DNA of 64,000 nt from Sternotherus odoratus (taxonomy: Eukaryota; Chordata; Testudines; Kinosternidae). How positions within the stretch are numbered: the stretch's first letter is position 1; each line of letters starts with the position of its first letter. The notes beneath the pieces were generated by a model. It did not search any database, was not told the origin of the DNA, and saw only the letters and a list, made by a program, of their open reading frames with translations. The translations under genes and the position numbers were made by a program. Location: contig JAVMKO010000010.1 in NCBI GenBank assembly GCA_032164245.1, positions 43,298,848-43,362,847 on the forward strand, written 5' to 3'. Below, piece after piece: positions 20,288 to 31,789 of the stretch.

Positions 20288-22460
20288 TACTATTTACACT
20301 TAGTTACTACACTTCGGATTTCATTAAAGATACTGGGAACTTTAAATTAAATGCCACATAAATAGGAAATTGCCAAATATGGCTAAGTAACATTTTCCAT
20401 ACTAGTTTACAAGATGAAGGCGGCTCAAAACTGCACTAACTCCTTGACAAAGTAACTAGTAACCAACCCCATGTCATTCCTGTCCCAGATAAGAGTGAAC
20501 TTTTAAGGCAATCAAGGTTTTAAAGGTAGAAGAGGTATTGCTATGTAGTTTTACACTATTTTGCAACAATGTCAGCTCTGTTCAAGTTAAGAATGGCAAG
20601 TGAGAAGACAACTTGAGTCAATTCCAAGCCTTGGAAATCAAAGTGTAGCTAACCTTAAAACAAAGAAAGGAAAACCATTTGACAGACTGCAGAATCTTTA
20701 ATCCACAGGAGGGAGAGATTGTAGGACAACCAGTCCAGAGAATATTTTACTCATGAAAAAGCTAGAGAAGGCTATAAAATCAAGCCAAAATATCTAGGTT
20801 ACATCCTCGATTCAAATCATATTAAATATTAACAAAAAGGGAGATTCACTTATGGACCTCAAGATCTTTGAGCATAACATGAAAAGAACACAAAATGTAA
20901 AAATCACACAGGGCTCTAGCAGAACTGCCATAGCCTGTGGAGAAAAATCCCTGCACCAAAGTCTGTTTCCCTACCACCCCTAGCAGTGCAAGAACTTTCC
21001 CCCCCTGCAGCATTACTAACTTGGCTTAACTTTCTTGGAATCATCTGTTCTCTACCCACCTGCCCAATTGAAATCTCTAATTACATGTTCAATTTAGCTA
21101 CTGAACACCTAATTTTATGAAGCTAAGTAATTTCAAAGCTAAGGGGATAGTCAAAAAATAGATAATTAGAATTCATTGTTAATCTAGATTTAAATTCTGA
21201 AAGTTAAAAATATCTAAAGAAGCCAGCTGATAAAGATCTAAGGCAATTTGAGAGAGAGAAAGAAATGCACTACATCTGTATTATACATTGACCTGTTTCT
21301 GCTAAACCAAGACTTACATCTGTATTGAAGTTACAAAGTGCCACTGTTGTGCACCCCCATTAACCTTTTGATTGAAACTTGGGTGTCATGTCTGGGAAAA
21401 AGATCAATGCTGTAGTAGAAGTTTGGTAGTGCAGTGCTGTGCTCATCTACTTCTATCAACATGCATCAACAGGTTACAATTGTGAATCTGGGTATATTCC
21501 CATAATTACAACATCAGAAAATATATCCTGCCAATATTAGCATCAGGAGACAGCCCAGCTCCAAAAGCTAAAACCCACAGCAGTGCTGTAACAGAAGCCA
21601 ACGTCAGTAGTTGTCTGCTATGCCACACTAATGAGTATGTCAACCCCTGGAAAGTTCAATCACACAACATGACTTTCCCTCCTGTCAAAACAAGTGGAAG
21701 CATCTCTTCATGAAAGATGTCAAAGATACATAATTGAATTAGGCAACAAGCTTCTTCATATCCCTCTGGAAGTGAAAAATGAATCAGAAGTCTCCCAGAT
21801 GTTTCCACTTATCCTGTCTTTACACGGATACAGGTTAAAATTAGCAAATGGATGAAGGAGCCTTTAATTTTGAGGTTCCTTTCATAAGGCTGGTTAATTA
21901 GCGAATTAACAACCCAAGCAACCTCAAGTTTCCAAAATCTTGTAAAGCTGATTTTTTTTTTTCAAACAGATACATTTCTCAAGTCCCAGTATGAGGTATG
22001 AAATTGAGCAGTTTTCATTCTCTTCAAAGCCATGGAGTGACTTGGAGCATGCCGCCCACTCCTTTTAAACATGACTTTAAAACACGCAGATGGCAGATAT
22101 CAACTGGAAAGGGAATACTGCAATTCCTTTACCTCACTGCGCCTCTTCTGTTGCTCTGCTGCAACTGAATGAAGGGCAGGTTCAGCTCTTGTGCCACCTC
22201 ACACCTGCAGTCAAACAGTAACGAGTGGGGAGGAAGAGGACAGGAAAGAATACAAACCTACACTACCAATCACTTTGCAAAGTCAACCCCCCTGCCACCA
22301 ACTTACCTGAACACACCTACCTTCCTGCCTTCCTTCAGCAGCACAGAGCTCTATAAAAAAGGTGATTAAACACACCATGCATGACAGCAAGTCAGTATAG
22401 ACTGTCTTTTAGTAAGCAAAAGATCCTACCACAGTTACTTAGCTGACTGATTTGTTTTAC
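20288..22460. other. Intron 7, downstream of the MITE; nothing recognised
   Basis: AT-rich intronic sequence up to exon 7. An open frame at 22169-22369 on the plus strand has no recognisable product. Confidence 0.5.
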
Positions 22461-22917
22461 CTTTCATCCAGTTCCTCTAGCCGGCTCTTAACCGTGTGGG
22501 CATTGTTCTCCTTGGTAATCTTCTGCAGGAGGTAGAATGTCTGCTGGAACATCCGCAGCAAATACTCCTCAAACTCCATAGGCACACAGTTCTTTGACAT
22601 AAGTTCATTGATGCAAGACATAGCCAGGATCCCAAGCCTACCACGCTCTTGACCCAAGACAGAGTTCTGGCTACTGCCATTGACAGAGGACATCTTCCTG
22701 GCTCGGGTGTCGCAGCCAAAGCGGGCAAAGTGGAATATGGTGGTAAGGAGTGAAGGAGTGATGCTGGCAGACAGAGGGATCCAGCTGAAGAGGTGGGCCA
22801 GGCACTCCAATGCTAGGGAACAAATATATTCACTCTCTGTATCAAGGATAGGGATTGGCTGATTCAATAATTTGGCCGCACTGGGACTCTGCAACAGGCT
22901 ACTTAACAGGTCACCAC
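22461..22917 (-). CDS. XPO6: XPO6 exon 7 (largest coding exon in window)
   Basis: This exon of 457 nt encodes about 152 residues, approximately 215-366, from Gly-Gly-Asp-Leu-Leu-Ser-Ser through the run of HEAT helices ending Ser-Arg-Leu-Glu-Glu-Leu-Asp-Glu. The segments Ala-His-Leu-Phe-Ser-Trp-Ile-Pro-Leu, Phe-His-Phe-Ala-Arg-Phe-Gly-Cys-Asp and Phe-Glu-Glu-Tyr-Leu-Leu-Arg-Met identify exportin-6. The acceptor is ttatttcctag and the donor is GAAAG|GTAAAA; the trailing AG joins T of exon 8 to make Ser. The upstream open frame (to 23005) is intron readthrough and is not coding. The exon 6-7 join gives two Gly residues where I recall one in mammals. Confidence 0.96.
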
Positions 22918-24114
22918 CTAGGAAATAAAGCATATGCACTCGTAAATCAAAGTATGCATACCAAACAGAGAGGAACTGCATGTGTAGAGTTAAAATCCTG
23001 ATCATACATCAAAAGCAATTAATTTTTTTGCATTTAACTGCTGCTCTTTATGCATCTAAAGTTAAATGTCTAAAGACAAGCATTCAATGCAACATGCCAT
23101 TAATAGCTATATGAGTCTACAAAGCATACCAGGTAATCCCTTCTCACCTCAGCTACCTCCTTCGTGTTCTAAAGTTTCAGACTGACCAAACCTTTAGTCT
23201 GGCTAAGACACTCCTCAGCAGGCAGCACTGCAGTTGAGAGGAGGTATATAAAACAATTGAATAAAAGCTAGAATTCCGCTCTGTACTGCAGCATGTTACA
23301 TTGCCAGCTTTACTGGTGTGGCACACACAAACACTGCTTTAATTTTCATTTTTAGCAAGGTGGCTGCTATCACCACTAGCTTCAGAACTGCCCTTTACAC
23401 TTGCTTACACACATTTTCCAGTTTATTCTGACAAGTGCTTCTCAGCACTCAAATGGTGCATGCTGTTCGGCTGAGTAACTGGATGCTTCTGTTCTTTAGA
23501 TCTTAACTTCCAGATTCTCACAGCCTCACACCATTTACTTCCAGGTTAACATTGCAACATGTGACCTGGTTTGACTCTCCTGCCTCCTTTTCCCCCCTCT
23601 CGCAATTGCGACAAAGAATCTAAATCAAACAAGGGTTTTACCTTCTTAGTGCATTACCACCAGATTAGATCCCTGTAATATATGCAAACCCACTGTCATG
23701 AAATTATGTCCTCAGTCACAACTATGCAACTTCATAGCTTTTAAGGGAGTCTGCCAGCTACAACTGAGAACTAATAAGTTATGAATCTATGGTACAATTA
23801 TCTTGATGCACAAGGAGAAAGATTCAAAGTCCCTCTCCCCTAGCTATGTTAAATTCTGCATGGTTAGTAGAATGGAGGCAGACCATTTTAATGTTTTTAT
23901 TCACTTTGTTCATTACATATGGCTGAATATACCCAGGGAACAGATTTAACTATATAGTAGTACTATTTTTACTTAGTCACTTTCAACTAAAGCAACACTT
24001 AAAGAGAGGCCAGATGAGAACGTAAACCATTCAGCAACATGCTGCTGATTCAAAGACCCCAGTATTTCCCACCGGAGGACCTAAGGTTGCAGAAGTTTCC
24101 TAGTTTGAGTGTTA
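22918..24114. other. Intron 6, first part; nothing recognised
   Basis: Intronic DNA with no repeat family or open frame that I can identify. Confidence 0.5.
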
Positions 24115-24375
24115 GGCCTTGTCCACACTGCTACTTACAATGCTGAAGCTTTCTTCGCTCAGGGGGGTGAAAAAATACACCCCTGAGCAATGCAAGTTTC
24201 AGCGGTGTAAAGTGGCAGTGTAGATAGTACAGCAGTGTTGGGGCTGCACTGCCGGTGCTGGTAGCTATTCCCCTCGTGGAGGTGGTTTTATTACAGTGCT
24301 GGGAGAGCACTCCCCCAGCACTGGAGCCGTGACTACACAGCCACATTAAAGCACCACCACAGCAGCACTTTAACA
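24115..24375. mobile_element. hAT-like MITE fragment (ggccttgtccacact family)
   Basis: Starts ggccttgtccacactgc and carries the internal palindromic words aggggtgtgaaaaa-type, ctgtaaagtggcagtgtaga, gagagcactcccccagc and actacacagccacattaaag, which recur in reptile genomes. A related fragment is at about 29800-29915. The expected right terminus is missing or truncated near 24375. No coding capacity. Placed in hAT by general look only. Confidence 0.6.
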
Positions 24376-24384
24376 GGGAAGTGG

Positions 24385-24507
24385 GTGGGGATTGGATAGC
24401 GGGCGGGGACAGGCTGCTTGGTGAGGCACAGCCTTCCCTACCCAGCCCGCTGTAAAATTTTGCAACCCCGATCTGAACCTCAGGCCAAAAAGTTTGCCTA
24501 CGCCTGC
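24385..24507 (-). mobile_element. hAT MITE end fragment (aggcaaactttttggcc family)
   Basis: On the minus strand it begins caggcgtaggcaaactttttggcctgagg. This is the same terminal sequence as the element at 48553. Only about 120 bp remain. Confidence 0.65.
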
Positions 24508-25061
24508 CTTAGCCCTTTCTTGCCATAGTACTGCACAGGAGCTCATAGTGAATATTTATTCTTATGGAAGTCTTTTCAGAATCACTATCAAGGATATAAT
24601 CCCCATTCTATAGGCATGGTCTGCCTTCTTTGTTTTATACGCATGGCCTTGCTTTGGCTGTACTAAAACACTGTTTAAATGGGCTTGGTTTACCAAGTAA
24701 TCCATGCTACTCTGTAGGAATGCTCTGTCCATGTTATTTATCACTCCAATCTTTTGAGTCATTTGCTACTAGCAATGCCAAACTAGCATCAATCAAGTGT
24801 TTTTCCAAAGACGACAATCTTGGTAAATCAACACTGCACTACAAATACATACTAGCTGAATAGCAGTATAAGGAAGGCATGCCCATATCCATGCCAATCT
24901 TACGTACAGGGAACCAGCCTAGACCAAACAATGCAGTTCACTCTTGCAATGCGCTATTTCGTAATGTTTTGTTTTGTTAATACTCAGATTCTCCAAATAC
25001 TTAGCCTGCAACAGGGTTAAAGAAGTTTTCCCTTGACAACTAGGTACCACGTTCTTCTAGA

Positions 25062-25135
25062 AAAGCGACAGTCTTGTAGCACCTTATAGACTAACAGATC
25101 TTAAGGATCATAAGCATAAGCTTCAGAGCAGTTTC
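25062..25135 (-). mobile_element. PLE terminal remnant
   Basis: The plus strand reads gtcttgtagcaccttatagactaac and then agcataagcttc, the PLE terminal words seen at 6644, 8402, 30950 and 50271. It is truncated within the hammerhead-like region, so no core remains. Confidence 0.65.
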
Positions 25136-26104
25136 AGATACACACACTAATATCCTAACATGTGCAGCCCCCAAAGCTGCTGCATTATAAGTTTTAGTTC
25201 TTTCAGTTGGTTTGATAACCTTTGGAGTTACTCAGCCTAAGTAAACGGACTAGAGCAGTTTGAGCACAGAGCAGTGATCTGTACCAGTTCATCAGGGTAG
25301 TTCTTCTTAATGGTAAGTGAGAAGCAAAGTGGAATCTGTTCCACCACACATCTTTGGTTTTACCACAGCAGAAGACCTGTATTAATTCACAGATTGTGAT
25401 CTAGAAGCTTTTACTGTAACTGCCTGTCAACACTAGTGTGAAGAAATAAGAGTCACTGTTTAGGTAGAGAAATTTCCTCTTTTCTCTACGAAACTTGACA
25501 TTTTAGATTTAAATGTTCTTAACTAGCACAAGTTTGTGAAATTTTTTTGTGGAGGGTAAAGCCAACTTCCGAGCAGTTTTTAATTTAACAGTTGTTTCAA
25601 TTAAACTCTCCTATATACAACTAGATGTGACATTGCATCACATTTGTTCTTGTTTCTCAGAACAAGGGAGGAAGAAAGGGCTACGATGTCTTTAGTTGCT
25701 GCAGAAAGGAGCCTAGCTGAACTGGGACCATTTGATACATGAGACAGCAAGGAAACAGATGGTCCTCAGGACAAGGGGGTGGGATTTACTCCTGTTCAAT
25801 CTCATGGATCTACAAGTTCCCTTTCCTCCAATTTGCAAAAGCCTATCTATCTATAATACGCACATCATCTTAGTCATTTAAGCAATGTGCACGCTCCGTT
25901 TTCAAAGCTAGTGAAGGGAGACAAGTATATGAATCAGCTGTAAAGCAGATGCATAGCCAAGCTCTAAAGGCAGTTACTTGTCCTAATGATGCTGGGCAAG
26001 TGGCTGTGTATGTAGTCAGAGGGGGAAGTGGGTAGAGTGTATACATTTATCTTATCTTTTGAATATGTTATTGATATGGAGCTGAAAGCCACAGCTATAT
26101 TATA

Positions 26105-26165
26105 TTAGAAGTTAAAGGTCAGACTGGATCACAGTGGTCCCTTCTGGCCTTGGAATCTATGAATC
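26105..26165 (+). mobile_element. CR1 3' tail remnant
   Basis: Short CR1 tail: gtcagactggatcacagtgg, tcccttctggccttggaatc, tatgaatca. The typical 3' terminal wording of CR1 in amniotes. Confidence 0.75.
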
Positions 26166-26915
26166 AGCTAAGACTACAGTCTTTCCTGGCTTCCCATGCA
26201 CTTACAGCTGCAATTCACAGATGAAAGCCAACACTGATGTCAGACACAGTATAGGAACTGGCTATTTGTCAACAGCCTTTCCTCCTCTGCACCACCACAA
26301 CAGGAAAGGTGCTGACAGCTTAAATGCCACATGTGCCGTCTTGAATGGAAGTAGCACATTTTCAGTGTAGAGTCCCAGGCCCTGGAGATTGCTGCCTCTG
26401 CTGGTCCCATATGTGCTGGAGACAGGGAGGGGAAGGCACAAAAAGGCCTTGTCCCCACACTTTTTAAGATGGCTTCACCCCCCTCCTTCCCCAAGAATCT
26501 GAAAGTGGCTGAGACGCAACAGGTGGGAGCAGCACTGACTGGAGTTGGGTGGCATAATGGTAGAGCCCCTTCCCTATTGGTATGACAAAGGGGCAGCTGG
26601 GCTGAATTCGAGTGAGTGGCATTCCAACCTAGCATATGGGCTTGCAACACCAGTCAAATTTGGCTTGTCATGATTGGTTGGCTCCCTTATTTTTGAAGGC
26701 TTCCTTGTCCACCTAAATCTGATGACTTTCAGAGAACAGCACAAGGGCAGTCAAACATTTGTCTGACTATGGATCACTATTTGGGAAGGAAATGTTACAA
26801 CAGGGATGGAACTGTGCTATGTACTGTGGGTACCTTAGTGGCTTTGGTTTATGTTGGCAACCAAAATCTATGTCCAATATATACAAATTAAGTATCAAAT
26901 TTTAGTAATCCATAC
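26166..26915. other. Intron 6 end; no gene seen
   Basis: Intronic sequence before exon 6. The open frame at 26240-26650 (minus) has no recognisable product and no family resemblance. Confidence 0.5.
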
Positions 26916-26993
26916 CACTTTCTCCTGAAGACGGGGATGGTGGTGGAGTGGCAGCAGTAACACTATGTTTGTCCCAGATGCTCTCTAAAATAC
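26916..26993 (-). CDS. XPO6: XPO6 exon 6 (Pro/Ser-rich linker)
   Basis: This 78-nt exon is too short to stand out as an open frame. It encodes Gly, then Ile-Leu-Glu-Ser-Ile-Trp-Asp-Lys-His-Ser-Val-Thr-Ala-Ala-Thr-Pro-Pro-Pro-Ser-Pro, then Ser-Ser-Gly-Glu-Ser. The Pro/Ser-rich end is a flexible linker between HEAT helices and is the least conserved part seen here; I recall Thr-Val for Ser-Ile and Thr for one Ser in mammals. The acceptor is ttcctggcag and the donor is AGTG|GTATGG, weaker than the other donors. It enters and leaves in phase 1. Confidence 0.9.
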
Positions 26994-27643
26994 CTGCCAG
27001 GAAAGAGGAAGAGTGCTGTGAGCCCAGCTAGGTTCATAGACCCGTCATACAGGGCTACTATCTTTACCCCAAACTTCCTTAATTTAGGATAGACACCTCA
27101 AGATATATGCAATTGACCTGAGAAACCTAAGTGCATCTGAGCTGGACACTTTCAGACATATAGGCTAGATCTTCATTCCTTTTTTACTGCAGTGACAGCA
27201 CAAGAAATAAAGTATCCTCGCAGGTGGTTGTAGAGATTAGAACTTGTACAGCACTTAAAATAAAACTTGTGGTTCTTCATTTGCACTCTTCATTTATGAA
27301 GAGTTAAAGAAAACATTAAGTTCTCATGCATGCGAGCATATCTGCTTGGTCCAAGTCCCTCTTCATAAACAAAGATGACCAAGCACAGCTATTACAGCTA
27401 CTGTGTGGAATAAACTAGTTTTAGTCATCAGATTTCATCATAAGCTATTCAAGAAGCTATTTACACAGAAGAATTAAGAACTCAGCCAGCAGGAAGCAGT
27501 CACTACATAACTAGTGGGGTTCTTGTTTCAGTGATCAGCTTCACAGCTGCAAAGCTGCCAGCATTTCACATATTCACACACTGTTGCAGAAAGGGGCAGG
27601 GGACAGATATTTGTTCCACCCCTACAAGTGCAGTTATACTTAC
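26994..27643. other. XPO6 intron 5; nothing recognised
   Basis: 650-bp intron between exons 6 and 5. No repeat identified. Confidence 0.55.
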
Positions 27644-27803
27644 CGGTGAGAAGCCCAAGTACCGTTTGTACCTGATCCAGGAGCAGTTTGCGTAACTCTT
27701 CTTTCCGTGCCACACTAAGATCCTCCCTGGGGCATGCCAACTCTTCCGATGTAGTCTTCAGCATGATCAGCCCAAGAGGAGTGGTCACAGGGGACTGAAT
27801 CAA
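27644..27803 (-). CDS. XPO6: XPO6 exon 5
   Basis: This exon has 53 codons plus one base, approximately residues 136-188, starting Leu-Ile-Gln-Ser-Pro-Val-Thr-Thr-Pro and ending Val-Leu-Gly-Leu-Leu-Thr. The acceptor is ttgttcttccag and the donor is ACCG|GTAAGT. The open frame runs on into the donor intron and upstream intron, but those parts are not coding. The final single base completes a Gly codon with exon 6. It continues the Exportin-1-like HEAT-helix stretch. Intron 5, about 650 bp, is the shortest intron of the gene here. Confidence 0.95.
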
Positions 27804-29084
27804 CTGGAAGAACAAACAAGATGTGAACAATGTCACTAGCATTTTGTTCATTGATTGTTACAGAAACCCACAAGATCAGCTTTCATGTTGACAATTTACG
27901 GACACTCCCAAGTTTCTGGGACCATGCTCATCACTAAATTGTTTTTTGCATTATACTTTGGGGGGATATAGCTTCGGATTGTTGTTTTCCTAAAACACCA
28001 GTTTATCATCATCATCATGATGTACCAATCCTAGTAGTATGGGAATCCTTGCGATTTCAATAGAGTTTTCGTGCTGTGTCACACGTGTTCCCTGCTCCAA
28101 CATATTTACAAATCAGGGGCTGTTTTCTCTACCTTTGTGGAGGTCACTAGTCATTTGGACTGCATCACAGACCACTTTAAATGACAGGCTGCTCCTGAAA
28201 TACTTCTCTCATGGTAGGAACATATACCACCAGCCAAGCAGCTACATCGGTGGATATTTAGATCATAAGTAACTGCAGCCAAAATTACACCAAAAGAAAC
28301 AATAATTAAGGATTTTCTAGTCTCTCCTGGAATATTCACTTCAATACTACTGTAAGTCACATTTACTTTAAAGTGAGAAGTTTCCTTTCCCCAAAGGGTG
28401 CAGAAGAGAACAAAGTGGGTCCAGAGAGAGTACATTACACTATTGTACATTTCATTTATCAAACATTTCATGTTTTCAATGTATCTAAAGCCTGAGTTAG
28501 ATATGTGGACATATAAAATTTAAATAAACCTAAGAATTGAGGTGGTGAGAGACTGGGGAATGTATTGAACCTCAAACTGTTTTCAAAAAACGTAAAGGAG
28601 CCTCGAATATCAGATACCAGCTATTCACTACTCTCTGGAAGTATAGCTAAAGAAAAGCACAATAATAGGGTAAGCTTTGGGAATCATAAATCCATCTGCT
28701 TTATGTAGTTTTTGCCCCATTCATATTAACTTCTCAGACCTGATCATAAACTAGTTTAGCCTGACACGTATTAAACAATTTAACACTTCAAGCATGTGAA
28801 AAAGAGCCAGTGTAGATGGAACCTAATGGCAACTTTTGGAACTGAGCACCCTGGTGGTAGTGATTATGGCCTGTCTAACTGGGCAATACTCAAGGTGGCA
28901 CGTTCTTCATGTTCTAGTTTGTGTTGGTGGTAAAGATTAATGGCAACCAACTTCCAAGTGGCTCATGATGCATCAGAAGATATCACAGCAACTCAATTTT
29001 ACTGACGTAAGTTAGACTGGCATCTCATACATTTGTATCATGACATCACTGACTGGATGAAATTACTATATGATGAATGCACAC
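27804..29084. other. Intron 4, first part; nothing recognised
   Basis: AT-rich intronic DNA. It has a short atc repeat at about 28006-28019 (tcatcatcatcatg). No protein-like open frame. Confidence 0.5.
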
Positions 29085-29740
29085 TGGTTAAAAAACTGTA
29101 CTCAGAGTAGCTATCGATGGAAAGCCGTGAAACAGAGGGAGTACCTAATGGGACTCCCCAGGTGTTTGCCCTTGGTCCAGTATTAGTCAATATTTTCATT
29201 AAGACTTTAATACTGGAGTGGAGATGACACCAAGCTGGGAAGGGTTGCAATCACTTTGGAGGACAGGATTAGAATTCAAAATAGCCTTGACAAATTATTA
29301 CATTGATCTGAAACTAACAGGATGAAATTCAGTAAAGACAAGTGCAGTACTCTGCACTTAGGAGAGAAAAATAAAATGCACAACTACAAAACGGGGAACA
29401 GGCTAGGTAGCAGTACAGCTGAAAAGGATCTGAGAGTTCTAGTGGATCCCAAATTGAATGAGTCAACAATGTGATGCAGTTGCAAAAAGGCTAATATTCT
29501 AGGATGTGTTAACAGGAGTGTCATATGTAAGACACATGAGGTAGCTGACCTGCTCTACACAGCGCTAGTGAGGCCTCTGTTCTAGACAACACATTTAAAA
29601 AAAAAAAAAAAAGGACAAATTGGAGAGAGTTCAGAGAACAACAAAAAAATGATAAAAGGTTTAGAAAACCTTACCTATTAGAAAGGTTTAAAAGCCAGGC
29701 ATGTTTAGTATTGAGACAAAATGACTGTGCTCCAAGAAAT
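29085..29740 (+). mobile_element. CR1 LINE fragment with ORF2 remnants
   Basis: The plus strand encodes broken CR1 RT: a Gly-Thr-Pro-Gln-Val-Phe-Ala-Leu-Gly-Pro-Val-Leu equivalent of the Gly-Val-Pro-Gln-Gly box, then Met-Lys-Phe-Ser-Lys-Asp-Lys-Cys-Ser-Thr-Leu-His-Leu-Gly, and Glu-Lys-Asp-Leu-Arg-Val-Leu-Val-Asp. Then cttaggatg-type words and caacaaaaaaatgataaaaggt. Many stops and indels, with an A-run at 29597-29612. Truncated at both ends. Confidence 0.85.
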
Positions 29741-29799
29741 AAAGCTACCACTCCTCATTCGGGATGGGGTTTTTTTTGTTTTTTTTTTAAATGTTTAAA

Positions 29800-29915
29800 T
29801 TTTTTTAAATCACTGGAAGAGCTCTCCCCCAGTGATAATGCATGACTACACTGTCCATGTCACAGCGCTGCTGAGGCTGCACTGTAACATGGACAGTAAA
29901 GACATACCCTAAGCC
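29800..29915. mobile_element. MITE fragment related to 24115-24375
   Basis: Contains agagctctcccccagtgat, gactacactgtccatg, cacagcgctgctgaggctgc and the end gtaaagacataccct. No coding capacity. Confidence 0.5.
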
Positions 29916-30949
29916 TAAGAGTTACCACAGAGGCTTCATACTGGCTAGTTATGCCTGTTCAAGTTTGTGTGAACACAACATTTCAGAAATCTCATACATG
30001 ATCCAGTGTAACTAATTCCGTGACAGTTCTGTTACTTATTGACAAAGTATTTTATCAAGCCTCGATTATAATCACTGAAAGAGTACATGTTTATACTTCA
30101 ATTTGTATTTTTCCTAAATATGGTCACGGGTTAATTTAAACACAAAAATGACTCCCAAAGTTATTTAATACATTTAGACTTAATATATGCCAGTGAAACG
30201 GACTATAAAAACGCTTGAAAATTGTTGAATTGTGACAAAAGTAGTGTTGGTATAATCTAAACTATGACATTCTTACAATTATCCAAGCCTTCCCATATGG
30301 GCTGACAAAGTCTTAAAACACCAGCTACATTTAAACCAGCAACTCTGTCTATTGCAGCAGGTGCTTAGTAGATACACTTATCACTGTAGAATCTAGCAAC
30401 CTACTCTATTAGTTTTGGAGGGCCAACTATAATTCAGTGATAGAGGTTGAAGATCCTTGTAGAAATTGAATGATTTAAGCTTTTCTTTAGCTACTAGGTG
30501 AACAATTTGTAACAGCTGAATTCAGACCTTTCCTATTTTGAAACCATCCAAACTTTCATATGTTTGCTTTTTGCAAATACACAAAAAACTGCTCACAACT
30601 TTCACCCTGTGCATTGCTTGCTCCAACTACTCTGTATTTCACCTGTGATCACCATTTAATTCAAAGTTCCTGTTCTCTGACTGGATGAACAAGCCTTTAT
30701 AAAACTACTGCTTCCTCAAAAACATCTTAGATTTAGTTAACTAATCTGAGCTACAGTCCTACAATTTGCTTTGTGAACAAGTTCTGTTTGTGAAAACCCC
30801 CACAAAATACAAGCTAATGTTAAAGACGGTCAAATGAAAATATTTAGAAATCTCTAGAGCATTGATAAAAATTCTCACTATCCTCTCAGTTCTATTAGCC
30901 TTACCCATAGTAAATCTTCAAAAACTACATTTAAACAGACTTAACATTA
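29916..30949. other. Intron 4, middle; nothing recognised
   Basis: AT-rich sequence without open frames or identifiable repeats. Confidence 0.5.
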
Positions 30950-31171
30950 GCAGCCGTGTTAGTCTGTATCCGTAAATAAGATGAGGAAGACTTTGTAGCA
31001 CCTTAGAGACTAACCAGTTTATTTCAGCATAAGCTTTCGTGGGCTATAGCCCACTTCATCATCGGGTGGGCTATAGCCCACTTCATCATCGGGTGGGCTA
31101 TAGCCCACGAAAGCTTATGCAAAATAAACTGGTTAGTCTCTAAGGTGCTACAAAGTCTTCCTCGTCTTATT
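30950..31171. mobile_element. Penelope-derived foldback with near-perfect ~75-bp arms
   Basis: Arms run from about 30978 (gatgaggaagactttgtagc) to about 31165 in inverse. Left arm and right arm agree almost base for base through tagagactaaccagttta and gcataagctttcgtgggc. The centre has the hairpin unit gtgggctatagcccac three times, separated by ttcatcatcg. Minus strand: GAAA at 31038-31035, hairpin 31054-31039, preceded by ATGATGA. Plus strand: hairpin followed by GAAA at 31109-31112 and gcttatgc. Possible imperfect target duplication: tacatttaaacag on the left (from about 30925) and tacatttaaaaacag, which continues beyond the nested MITE. Confidence 0.78.
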
Positions 31172-31173
31172 TA

Positions 31174-31636
31174 CCGTATTTTTCGCCCTATAAGATGCAC
31201 TTTTTCTTCCCCAAAACGGGGGGGAAAAAGTTGGTGCGTCTTATAGGGCGAATGCAAAAAAAAAAAAAAAAAAAAAGCGCCTCGCTCTCCCGTCCCCGCC
31301 GCGCGGGTGGGCTGCCGAGGTTCCCCCCTCCCCGCCGCGGGCGGGCTGCCGAGGTTCCCCCCTCCCCGCCGGACAAAAAAAAAAAAAGCACCTCGCTCTC
31401 CCGTCCCCGCCGCGCGGGCGGGCTGCCGGGAGCGTCCCGGTTCCCCCCTCCCCGCCGCGGGCGCGCTCCCGGCAGCCCGCCTGCGGCGGGGAGGGGGGAA
31501 CCGGGACGCTCCCGGCAGCCCGCCCGCGCGGCGGGGATGGGAGAGTGAGGCGTTTTTTTTTTTTTCCCCGGATTTTGTATTAAAAAATGAGGGGGCGTCT
31601 TATAGGACGGAGCGTCCTATAAGACGAAAAATACGG
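31174..31636. mobile_element. TA-target MITE, ccgtatttttcgcc family, GC-rich cargo (copy 1)
   Basis: Inverted ends ccgtatttttcgccctataa and, at the right, cctataagacgaaaaatacgg. TA flanks at 31172-31173 and 31637-31638. The interior is made of gggctgccgaggttcccccc and ccccgccgcgcgggcgggc blocks with A-runs. Open frames on both strands are artefacts of this low-complexity DNA. No transposase. Inserted exactly at the right edge of the PLE foldback. Confidence 0.9.
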
Positions 31637-31789
31637 TACATTTAAAAACAGTTAATTTACAGTAGTCACTCAACATTTTCAGAATACCAACCAGATTAAG
31701 CTAGATTAAAGTGCACCGAAGATGATTAAAGGCTCTGAAACAAACCCAGAAGACAATTCTTAAGGCTCCTTCACTAACTGAAGCTTATT

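Noticed and set aside
19704..20361. Overlapping open frames of 109-176 codons on both strands
   Set aside because: They lie in the GC-rich interior of a MITE; all frames are open because of repeated blocks.
22918..23005. Upstream extension of the exon 7 frame with a Met start at 23005
   Set aside because: A good acceptor (ttatttcctag) precedes 22917 and the extension does not match exportin-6.
30978..31165. Inverted repeat resembling a terminator or CRISPR-like palindromic array
   Set aside because: Arms are PLE terminal sequence and the genome is vertebrate; the three hairpin units are not regularly spaced repeats with unique spacers.
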